Shown: piece after piece, positions 56,816 through 63,857 of the stretch
Layout of the letters: every line of letters starts with the position of its first letter
Numbering within the stretch: the stretch's first letter is position 1
The notes under the pieces: generated by a model
Told to the model about the DNA's origin: nothing
What the model saw: the letters and a program-made list of their open reading frames with translations, nothing else
The model's database searches: none
Assembly: GCA_016882545.1 (NCBI GenBank)
Contig: VGPW01000003.1
Span: 1 to 63,857 of the forward strand
Length of the DNA: 63,857 bases
Source: Cyanobacteria bacterium M_surface_10_m2_179
Lineage (GTDB): Bacteria > Cyanobacteriota > Cyanobacteriia > PCC-6307 > Cyanobiaceae
Direction: 5' to 3'
Position numbers and translations under genes: made by a program

Positions 56816-59347
56816 TTGGCCGCAGCTCCCGCCCTGCCGATCGAGCCTCTGCTGCCCCAGCTGGTGCAGCAGCTCCCGGCCGGGGCAACGCTGTTGGTGC
56901 AGGCCCCTCCCGGGGCCGGTAAGACCACCCGGGTGCCGCTGGCTCTGCAGGCCGCCCTCGCCACCGAAGCGGGGCCCGATCACGGGCGGATCCTGATGCT
57001 CGAACCGCGGCGGCTGGCGGCCAAGGCTGCCGCCGAACGGCTGGCCAGCGAGCTGGGCGAACCGGTGGGCCAGCGGGTGGGCTATCGGGTGCGCCTCGAG
57101 AGCCGCGTCAGCGCCGCCACCCGCGTAGAGGTGCTCACCGATGGCCTGTTTCTGCGGCAGCTGCAGGCCGATCCGAGCTTGGCGGGCGTGGCCTGCGTGA
57201 TCTTCGACGAATTTCACGAACGGCGCTGCGATGCCGATCTAGCCCTGGCCCTGCTGCGCGAGGCCCGGCCGCTGCTGATGCCCCAGCTGCGGCTGCTGGT
57301 GATGTCGGCCACCCTCAATCTCCAGCCGCTGGTGGAGCAGTTGCCAGAGGCGGCGCTGCTCACCAGCGAGGGCCGCAGCCATCCGGTGGCGATCAGCCAT
57401 CAACCACCCCGAGAGCGCGAACCCCTGGCCGCTCAGGTGGTGCGGGCCCTGGAAAGCCACTGGCTCGATCAACGGGGCAGCGGCGAAACGGTGCTGGTGT
57501 TCCTGCCAGGCCAGCGCCAGATTCAACAAACCCAGGACGCCATCGCCGCCACCGGTTGGGGCCAGGCGCTGGAGCTGGCGCCCCTGCACGGCAATCTGCC
57601 CCTGGCCGCCCAGAGCCGGGCGATCGAGCCCAGCCGCAACGAAGCCGGCAAGGTGGTGCTGGCCACGGCGATTGCCGAAAGCTCGCTCACGATCGAGGGG
57701 GTGTCGCTGGTGATCGACAGCGGCCTCAGCCGGCGCAGCCGCTTTGATCCCGCCACCGGCATGGAGGCGCTGGTGACACTGCCCGCAAGCCTGGCCAGCG
57801 CCGAACAGCGGGCAGGCCGCGCCGGTCGCCTCGGTCCCGGCCGCGCCCTGCGGCTCTGGAGCCCGGCGGAACAGCAACGGCGGCCCCCCTTCGACCCCGC
57901 AGCGGTGCTGGAAGCCGATCCAGCACCACTGGTGCTGCAGCTGGCCCAGTGGGGTGCCGGGCTCGGGGAGGAGCTGCCCTGGCTGGAAGCTCCGCCGCGG
58001 CCCCATCTGCTGGAAGGCCGAGAGCTGCTGATGCAGCTGGGGGCGCTCGAGCCCACCGGCACCCTCACGCCCCACGGCCGCGCCCTGGCGGCGCTGGGGG
58101 TGCATCCACGCCTGGCTCAGCTGTTGTTGCGGGCGCGGCAGCTGAGAGCCACCGATCTGGGGTGTGCCCTGGCGGCCCTGCTCAGTGAGCGGGATCCCCT
58201 GCGCCAGGACGAGGCCGGCAGCGACCTGATGCGCCGCCTCGACTGGCTGCGTCAGCCGGGGCGCGATCCTCGCCGGCTGCAGCTGCAGCAGCTTCAGGGT
58301 CAGCTCCTCAAACAACTTGGCGTTACCTCCGGCCGGCAGGCCCCACTCCCCGACGAAGCCGCCATCGCCGCCGAGCTGCTGGCCCATGCCTATCCCGAGC
58401 GGGTCGCCCTGGAGCGCTCGCCGGGTTCTGGGCGCTATCTGATGCGAGGGGGGCGCGGCGCGGTGCTGCATCCTGGCGATCCGCTGCTGGGCTGCCCTGC
58501 CCTCGCCATCGCCGCCGCCGATGGCGCTGGGAGCGACGCCCGCATCCAACTCGCCCTGCCCCTAGCCCCCGCCAGCCTGGAAGCCATCGCCGCCGAGGCC
58601 GGTGGTGTGGAACCGCAGGTGAGCTGGGACAGCCGCCAGCAGCGGGTGCGCGCCGAACAGGAGTTGCGGCTGGGGGCGCTGGTGCTGGAGCGCCGGCCCT
58701 GGCCTGAAGCACCGGCGGCGGCCCTGCGGGCCGCCGTGCTCGAGGGCCTGAGGGATCTGGGGCCTGAGGCGTTGCCCTGGGATGCGACGAGCCGCCAACT
58801 GCAGCAGCGGTTGGCGCTGGCCCACCGGGAGCTGGGGACACCCTGGCCCGATCGCAGCACCGAGGCGCTGGCGGCGGCTCCCGAGGCCTGGCTGGGGGAG
58901 CAACTCGAACAGGTGCGCTGCCGCAGCGACCTGCAAACCCTCGATCTGCAGGAGGCCCTGTGGAGCGGCCTCAACTGGGAGCAGCGCCGCCACCTCGATC
59001 AGCTGCTGCCGGAAACGCTGCCGATCCCCTCCGGACGGCAAGCGCGGCTCGACTACAGCAGCGGAGAACCGGTGTTAGCGGTGAAACTCCAGGAGCTGTT
59101 CGGAGCCGCCGCCACCCCCACGGTGCTGGACGGGCGGCTGGCGGTGACCGTGCAGCTGCTGTCGCCGGCGGGGCGCCCGGCCGCGATCACCCAGGATCTG
59201 GCAGGCTTCTGGAGCGGCGCCTACCGGGAAGTGCGCAAGGAGTTGCGCGGCCGCTACCCCCGGCATCCCTGGCCGGAGGACCCCGCCAACACGCCAGCCA
59301 CTGCCCTCACCACCCGGGCGCTGGAGCGGCGTCAGTCCCAGCGGTGA
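56816..59347 (+). CDS. hrpB: ATP-dependent RNA helicase HrpB
   Basis: VQAPPGAGKTTRVPLAL...MLEPRRLAAKAAAERLA...VIFDEFHERRCDADLAL...VVLATAIAESSLTIEGVSLVIDSGLSR...EQRAGRAGRLGPG. Confidence 0.97.
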   Translation: MAAAPALPIEPLLPQLVQQLPAGATLLVQAPPGAGKTTRVPLALQAALATEAGPDHGRILMLEPRRLAAKAAAERLASELGEPVGQRVGYRVRLESRVSAATRVEVLTDGLFLRQLQADPSLAGVACVIFDEFHERRCDADLALALLREARPLLMPQLRLLVMSATLNLQPLVEQLPEAALLTSEGRSHPVAISHQPPREREPLAAQVVRALESHWLDQRGSGETVLVFLPGQRQIQQTQDAIAATGWGQALELAPLHGNLPLAAQSRAIEPSRNEAGKVVLATAIAESSLTIEGVSLVIDSGLSRRSRFDPATGMEALVTLPASLASAEQRAGRAGRLGPGRALRLWSPAEQQRRPPFDPAAVLEADPAPLVLQLAQWGAGLGEELPWLEAPPRPHLLEGRELLMQLGALEPTGTLTPHGRALAALGVHPRLAQLLLRARQLRATDLGCALAALLSERDPLRQDEAGSDLMRRLDWLRQPGRDPRRLQLQQLQGQLLKQLGVTSGRQAPLPDEAAIAAELLAHAYPERVALERSPGSGRYLMRGGRGAVLHPGDPLLGCPALAIAAADGAGSDARIQLALPLAPASLEAIAAEAGGVEPQVSWDSRQQRVRAEQELRLGALVLERRPWPEAPAAALRAAVLEGLRDLGPEALPWDATSRQLQQRLALAHRELGTPWPDRSTEALAAAPEAWLGEQLEQVRCRSDLQTLDLQEALWSGLNWEQRRHLDQLLPETLPIPSGRQARLDYSSGEPVLAVKLQELFGAAATPTVLDGRLAVTVQLLSPAGRPAAITQDLAGFWSGAYREVRKELRGRYPRHPWPEDPANTPATALTTRALERRQSQR

Positions 59348-60126
59348 TCAAACCCGAAGTGGCGTAAGCCCTCGGCGATGCCGGCGCAGCCTTCGCCAGC
59401 CGCGAGATACACCGAGGGCAGCCGAGGTAGATGGGCGAGCAACGCGGCCTCGGCGTTGCCCACCATCACGCCGTTCAGGCCAGTTTCAAACATGGCCAGG
59501 TCGTTGAGGGTGTCGCCGGCGGTGACCACCTTGGCGTGGTCGAGCTCCAACCACTCGAGCAGCGTCAGCAACGTGGAGCCCTTGTTCACCCCCGCGGGCA
59601 GCAGGTCGAGATAGCGGTTATCCGAGAGCAAGCAGTCCACCCCGTAGGCCTCCAACTGGGGCACCAGGCTGTGGTCGAAGCGTTCCACATCCACGTAGTA
59701 GGCCAGGCGGCGGTCGGAGTGGATGGGCTGGGAAGTGAGTCCTGGCTGGCCTTGCAGGAGCGGCAGCAACCGCTCCTGCAAGCCGGCCCAACGGGCCTCA
59801 ATCGGATCCACCGCCAGGGGCAAGGGCAAGAGCGAGCTGCCGCAGGCCACAGTGCAGCCCACATCACCGATCACCAGATGGGGCGCCGCCAACCCGATCG
59901 GCTCGTCCTCCTGCAGCACCCGTGCGATCGAGCCCAGGTCGCGGCCGGTGCAGAACACGTGCAACACCCGCTGCCGCTGCTCCGCCAGCCAGTGGTAGAA
60001 GCGACGGCGATCAGCCGTCGGTCCCCCCAGCAAGGTGCCGTCGAGATCGGTCACCAACACCAGCTCAGGGTCTCGAGGCAGTGGCGCCGCCAGCTGACGC
60101 TCAAACAGCTGACGGCCACCAACCAC
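59332..60126 (-). CDS. HAD-IIB sucrose-phosphatase-like (SPP family) phosphohydrolase, start uncertain
   Basis: LVLVTDLDGTLLGG...VFCTGRDLGSI...GVNKGSTLLTLLEWLELDHAKVVTAGDTLNDLAMFETGLNGVMVGNAEAALL. Confidence 0.82.
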   Translation of the reverse strand: MVGGRQLFERQLAAPLPRDPELVLVTDLDGTLLGGPTADRRRFYHWLAEQRQRVLHVFCTGRDLGSIARVLQEDEPIGLAAPHLVIGDVGCTVACGSSLLPLPLAVDPIEARWAGLQERLLPLLQGQPGLTSQPIHSDRRLAYYVDVERFDHSLVPQLEAYGVDCLLSDNRYLDLLPAGVNKGSTLLTLLEWLELDHAKVVTAGDTLNDLAMFETGLNGVMVGNAEAALLAHLPRLPSVYLAAGEGCAGIAEGLRHFGFDHRWD

Positions 60127-60274
60127 CCGATCCAGGCAAGTGGCCACAACCGTATCGCCCAACACCGTGTTGCCACAGCCCGCTGTTGCAGCGGCATGGG
60201 CCAGACTGCCCTCACCGCGTTGGTGCGCCTGTCTGGCCCAGCTGTTTGCCAAGAATCGCCGCGATGGCGCCCGC

Positions 60275-60409
60275 ATGCTGAGCAGCGGGCTCGTGATCAC
60301 CAGCGTGGGCTGGATCCGCATCGACCATCCCGCCGGGCAGGTGGTGGCGCTCCTCGGCACCTTGATCTGCCTCTACTGGTGGAGCTGCTACCGGCGCCTG
60401 GAGCGTTGA
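60275..60409 (+). CDS. Small membrane protein (44 aa) directly upstream of xseA
   Basis: MLSSGLVITSVGWIRIDHPAGQVVALLGTLICLYWWSCYRRLER*; TTGA overlap with xseA. Confidence 0.6.
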   Translation: MLSSGLVITSVGWIRIDHPAGQVVALLGTLICLYWWSCYRRLER

Positions 60410-61563
60410 GCAGCGAACCAGGCCTGCCGCGCTACAGCGTTGGCGAACTGAATCAAGCGATCGGCTCCCTGCTGGAGCGTGGCTTTGCGCCGCGCTTCCT
60501 GCTGGAGGCCACCGTCTCGCGGCCGCAGCTCAAAAGGGGCCATCTCTGGCTCACCCTGGTGGATGAGCAGGCCTCGATCTCGGGGGTGGTGTGGGCCTCC
60601 CAGCTCAGCAAGCTCAGCCATGAGCCCCGCGAAGGCGACGGCGTGCTCGTGGTGGGCAAGCTCAACTTCTGGGCCAGCCGCGCCTCGCTGTGCGTGCAGA
60701 TCCTCGACCTGCGGCCCAGCCTGAGTGCAGTGCTGCGCCAGTTCGAACGGGTGCGCGACCTGCTCGAGCCGGAAGGGCTGCTGGACCCCAGCCGCAAGCG
60801 ATCGCTGCCGGCCATGCCCGCTGCGATCGCCCTGCTCACCAGCTCCCCCAGCTCAGCCCTGGCCGACATGCTGCGCACGGCCCAGGAACGCTGGCCGGCC
60901 ACCCAGGTGCATGTGGTGCCCATCCCGGTGCAGGGGCCCGTGGAGGCCCAGATCCGCCAGCGGCTGGCGGAGGTGATCGCCGCAGCTGCAGGCCTGGGGA
61001 TCGAGGCGATCGTGCTGGCCCGCGGCGGCGGCAGCCGTGAAGACCTGGCGGTGTTCGATGGCGAGGCTCTCGCCCGCGACCTGGCCATCTGCCCCCTGCC
61101 GGTTGTCACCGGCCTGGGCCATGAGGACGACACCACCGTCGCCGACCTGGTGGCGGACTACCGCGCCGCCACGCCCACCGCAGCCATCGTTGCCCTGCTG
61201 CCAGATCGCGTCAGCCTCAGCCTGGCGTTGACGCAGCAACGCCAGGTGCTCCAGCAACTGCTGCGGCACCGCCTGCAGCAGGAGCAGCTGCGGCTGCAGG
61301 CCCACCGCGAGCGGCTGCAACAGCTGCATCCCTTAACGCTGCTCCAGCAGCTGCGCCAGCAGCTCCAGCATCGCCTCGATGTGCTGCAGGCGCTCTCTCC
61401 CCAACGGCTGCTGGAACGTGGATTCGCGCTGGTGCACCAGGAAGATGGCCGCCTGCTCCGTTCAGTGGCACAGGTGCAGGAAGGAGAGCGGCTGCAGCTG
61501 AGGCTGGCGGACGGCAGGATCGACACCGTTGTGCAGCAGGTGAGCCCAACCAGCCATGACTGA
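60406..61563 (+). CDS. xseA: Exodeoxyribonuclease VII large subunit
   Basis: YSVGELNQAIGSLLERGFAPRFLLEATVS...LVLARGGGSREDLAVFDGEALARDLAICPLPVVTGLGHEDDTTVADLVADYRAATPTAA; true CDS is the 3' part of the 59431..61563 ORF. Confidence 0.95.
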   Translation: MSSEPGLPRYSVGELNQAIGSLLERGFAPRFLLEATVSRPQLKRGHLWLTLVDEQASISGVVWASQLSKLSHEPREGDGVLVVGKLNFWASRASLCVQILDLRPSLSAVLRQFERVRDLLEPEGLLDPSRKRSLPAMPAAIALLTSSPSSALADMLRTAQERWPATQVHVVPIPVQGPVEAQIRQRLAEVIAAAAGLGIEAIVLARGGGSREDLAVFDGEALARDLAICPLPVVTGLGHEDDTTVADLVADYRAATPTAAIVALLPDRVSLSLALTQQRQVLQQLLRHRLQQEQLRLQAHRERLQQLHPLTLLQQLRQQLQHRLDVLQALSPQRLLERGFALVHQEDGRLLRSVAQVQEGERLQLRLADGRIDTVVQQVSPTSHD

Positions 61564-61819
61564 AAGCAAAGCCCGCCGCAGCCGCCGCCCAGCCAGCAAA
61601 GCCAACAGCGAGGATTGGCTCAGCGACGTGCAACAGCTGAGCTACCAGGAGGCGCACACCGCCCTGGAGCTGGCGATGGCGCAGTTGCAATCCAGTGATC
61701 TGGAGGTGGAGGAGATGGCCGGCCTCTATCAACGGGCCGAGGCCTACGCCCAGCGCTGCCAAGCGGTGTTGGAGGGGGTGGAGCAGCAGGTGATCGAATG
61801 GGACCCATCCGGTCGCTGA
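61556..61819 (+). CDS. xseB: Exodeoxyribonuclease VII small subunit
   Basis: LSYQEAHTALELAMAQLQSSDLEVEEMAGLYQRAEAYAQRCQAVLEGVEQQV; overlaps xseA. Confidence 0.92.
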   Translation: MTESKARRSRRPASKANSEDWLSDVQQLSYQEAHTALELAMAQLQSSDLEVEEMAGLYQRAEAYAQRCQAVLEGVEQQVIEWDPSGR

Positions 61820-61829
61820 AGTCCTGCTG

Positions 61830-62249
61830 ATGTCGAACCCGTCGTTGAGCCCGTCGTTGAACTCATCGTTGTCTGTGCCATCACTCACCACCAGACCCGC
61901 GCCTTGGCTGGCCTGGCTCTATCTCGCCCTGGCCATCGCCGGAGCCGTGTTGCCCTGGCTGGCCAATCTCGACTTCATGCGCGTCTACGGCAACAGCTTC
62001 GACGTGACTGTGTTTATCAACCTGGCCAACGCCAATCCAGCCGCCCAATCCCTGTCGCGGGATCTGTTGGTGGGGGCATCAGCGATCACGATCTGGATGG
62101 TGGTGGAGAGCCGGCGACTGGGGATGCGGCATCTGTGGGTGGTGCTGCTGAGTTCGGTCACCATCGCCTTCGCGTTTGCAGCGCCGTTCTTTCTGTTCCT
62201 GCGGGAGCGTCGGCTTGCTGAACTGGCGCGCAACTCAGGCGGCAGCTGA
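61830..62249 (+). CDS. DUF2834-like membrane protein
   Basis: LAWLYLALAIAGAVLPWLANLDFMRVYGNSFDVTVFINLANANPAAQSLSRDLLVGASAITIWMVVESRRLGMRH. Confidence 0.78.
   Translation: MSNPSLSPSLNSSLSVPSLTTRPAPWLAWLYLALAIAGAVLPWLANLDFMRVYGNSFDVTVFINLANANPAAQSLSRDLLVGASAITIWMVVESRRLGMRHLWVVLLSSVTIAFAFAAPFFLFLRERRLAELARNSGGS
61838..61873 (+). repeat. 12-bp tandem repeat, about 3 units, encoding (N/S)(P/S)SL peptide repeats
   Basis: cccgtcgttgag cccgtcgttgaa ctcatcgttgtc. Confidence 0.75.
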
Positions 62250-62257
62250 AACCTCGC

Positions 62258-62605
62258 TCAGCTTTGATCAGAGACATCACACACCTCAACGTCGATCACG
62301 GCTGTGCTGGCCGGTTGATCGGCTGGAGCCTTGTTCTGCGCGTTTGCCGCATCCCTGAGTGAGGTGCCGCAGGCCGGACAGACCGCTGCACCGACGCTGG
62401 GTGTGCCGCAGGCCGGACAGGTCACCAGACGCCGTTTGAACCACTGCCAAGCCAGAAAACCCGCAGCGGCGAGCACAAGCGGTCCGAACACCAGCAGCAG
62501 AGTGACGCCCTCGAGCACATCAACAAACAGGCGTGCCGTGAAGCCCGGTGCCAACAACAACACCGCCAAGCCGACGATCCACAACCAGGGAACAGGACGC
62601 TGCAT
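62258..62605 (-). CDS. Membrane protein with C-terminal double zinc ribbon
   Basis: TM segments then LVTCPACGTPSVGAAVCPACGTSL. Confidence 0.75.
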   Translation of the reverse strand: MQRPVPWLWIVGLAVLLLAPGFTARLFVDVLEGVTLLLVFGPLVLAAAGFLAWQWFKRRLVTCPACGTPSVGAAVCPACGTSLRDAANAQNKAPADQPASTAVIDVEVCDVSDQS

Positions 62606-62627
62606 CAGCCGCAAAGCATGGCCGGAT

Positions 62628-63581
62628 TCATCCTCCCTGCATCCTTGCCGTGCCGGATAGGGGCGGACGTACGGATGTCTCACCCTCGCGCCGGCGGCTG
62701 ATAACCACACTCACCGCCATGCCGTAATACACAACCAACGCCACCAGCCACACCCAAAGACTGAGCAGCAATACACCTCCGATCACGCCGTAGGCCTGGA
62801 AGCGATTGCCAAGCGACAGCAAGCTACGGCCCAGGGCAGCATTAAACGCAGTGAGCGCCACACCGATCAGGATCGCCCCGGGCAACAAGGGGCGAACAGG
62901 CACACGACGTGTGGGCAAGAACGCCAACAGCGCATACGCCAAGGCGCAGGCGATCACCAACGACAGTGAGACATCAATCACCCACGGCACTGGCCGCCAG
63001 AGCTGCAGCCAGCTCGGCAACCAAGATTGCAACAGCAATCGCCAACTCCCGGGACTGAGCAAGCGGAGGTTGGTGGTGACCTGGTCAAGCACCACAAAAA
63101 AGCCGATCAGCACCACCAACGCAAACGACTCAATCCGCGCCCGCACAAAACGCCAAACCGGATGGGTCCAATGGTCGACGGGCTGCAAAGAAGGCCTGAA
63201 CCCCCAAAGCCGATCGGCACCGCGCTGCAGGCTCAGGTAGGCATTCGTGGATGAAATGAGCAAAAAGGCGGCACCAACTAATCCCGCACCGGTGCCTTGA
63301 CGGATCAACTTCAGCAGCGTGGCGCTCACCACAGGCAGCACGGAAGGCGGCAACACCTGCTCTGCCAGTGCCAGCAACTGATCCACCAGGCCGTCCACCC
63401 GACCCAGCACCCTGCCAGCTACGCCCAGAGCAATCAACAGGATGGGAAAGAAAGATTGGAGTGTGTGATAAGCGAACGCAGCGCTCAGATCCACACAGTC
63501 TTCACGATCCCAGAGGCGATAAGACCGCCAAAACAACCGCACACAAGAACGCCAGGAGGGAAAGCTCAGCGAGGACAACAT
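62628..63581 (-). CDS. YihY/BrkB-family membrane protein
   Basis: AAFAYHTLQSFFPILLIALGVAGRVLG...GAILIGVALTAFNAALGRSLLSLGNRFQAYGVIGGVLLLSLWVWLVALVVYYG. Confidence 0.88.
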   Translation of the reverse strand: MLSSLSFPSWRSCVRLFWRSYRLWDREDCVDLSAAFAYHTLQSFFPILLIALGVAGRVLGRVDGLVDQLLALAEQVLPPSVLPVVSATLLKLIRQGTGAGLVGAAFLLISSTNAYLSLQRGADRLWGFRPSLQPVDHWTHPVWRFVRARIESFALVVLIGFFVVLDQVTTNLRLLSPGSWRLLLQSWLPSWLQLWRPVPWVIDVSLSLVIACALAYALLAFLPTRRVPVRPLLPGAILIGVALTAFNAALGRSLLSLGNRFQAYGVIGGVLLLSLWVWLVALVVYYGMAVSVVISRRREGETSVRPPLSGTARMQGG

Positions 63582-63664
63582 CCTTCAGGCGGCAGCCCAA
63601 TCGCGGGGACCTGAGTTGACGATACGACCTAAGCGCAAAACACGCACGGGCACGGAATCTCCCA

Positions 63665-63691
63665 ACAAAAAAGCCACCCGCAAGGGGTGGC
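63665..63691 (-). terminator. Intrinsic terminator downstream of 5S rRNA (rrn operon)
   Basis: Minus strand GCCACCCC-TTGC-GGGTGGC-TTTTTTGTTGGG. Confidence 0.85.
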
Positions 63692-63766
63692 CTCTCTGTC
63701 TCAACCCACCATGCTCCTCAGCGGAGCGGTTGATGGGATGAAATGGGTTGGAGCAAAGAATGTTTT

Positions 63767-63857
63767 ACCTGGCATCGACCTATTTTCTCAGGGGGCTACC
63801 CCCCAAATATCGTCGGCGCTGCAGCGTTTCACAGCCGAGTTCGAGATGGATCGGAGT
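63767..63857 (-). rRNA. rrf: 5S ribosomal RNA, 3' part (5' end beyond window edge)
   Basis: Reverse complement ACTCCGATCCATCTCGAACTCGGCTGTGAAACGCTGCAGCGCCGACGATATTTGGGGGGTAGCCCCCTGAGAAAATAGGTCGATGCCAGGT. Confidence 0.95.

Noticed and set aside
59431-61563. 710-aa plus-strand ORF
   Set aside because: The 5' part is antisense to the SPP-like phosphatase; the genuine gene is xseA from about 60406.

Overview
The window is a compact, GC-rich stretch of cyanobacterial chromosome. Its gene content (PsbX, Ycf66, a high-light-inducible protein, CpcS/CpeS lyase, CpcG, SufR-sufBCDS, FTR catalytic subunit) points to a Synechococcus/Cyanobium-type picocyanobacterium; this assignment is inferred. It begins in the 3' end of smc and ends inside a minus-strand 5S rRNA. 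I support about 70 genes, one tRNA-Leu(GAG) and several intrinsic terminators. I found no CRISPR array, transposase, prophage or recognisable defence island, and most of the window is ordinary core genome. The best leads are: (1) an mtnA plus FucA-type class II aldolase bicistron, which fits a DHAP-shunt-like salvage of MTA/5'-deoxyadenosine; (2) a decayed accessory pocket next to sufS, holding an amine oxidase missing its middle and a methyltransferase N-terminal stub; (3) a perfect CGAAAC-N6-GTTTCG inverted repeat between sufR and an ftrC-sufBCDS operon; (4) a secreted PLD lipoprotein with a canonical EF-hand loop inserted before its first HKD motif; (5) recurrent convergent gene pairs sharing a CTAG/CTAA stop; (6) several unusual small ORFs: a twin-CX3C protein, a Nif11-like protein ending in GG, and a uORF overlapping the cpcG start; and (7) a TolB-like lipoprotein with no canonical start codon upstream of its signal peptide. 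All family calls come from reading the translations. No database search was run.
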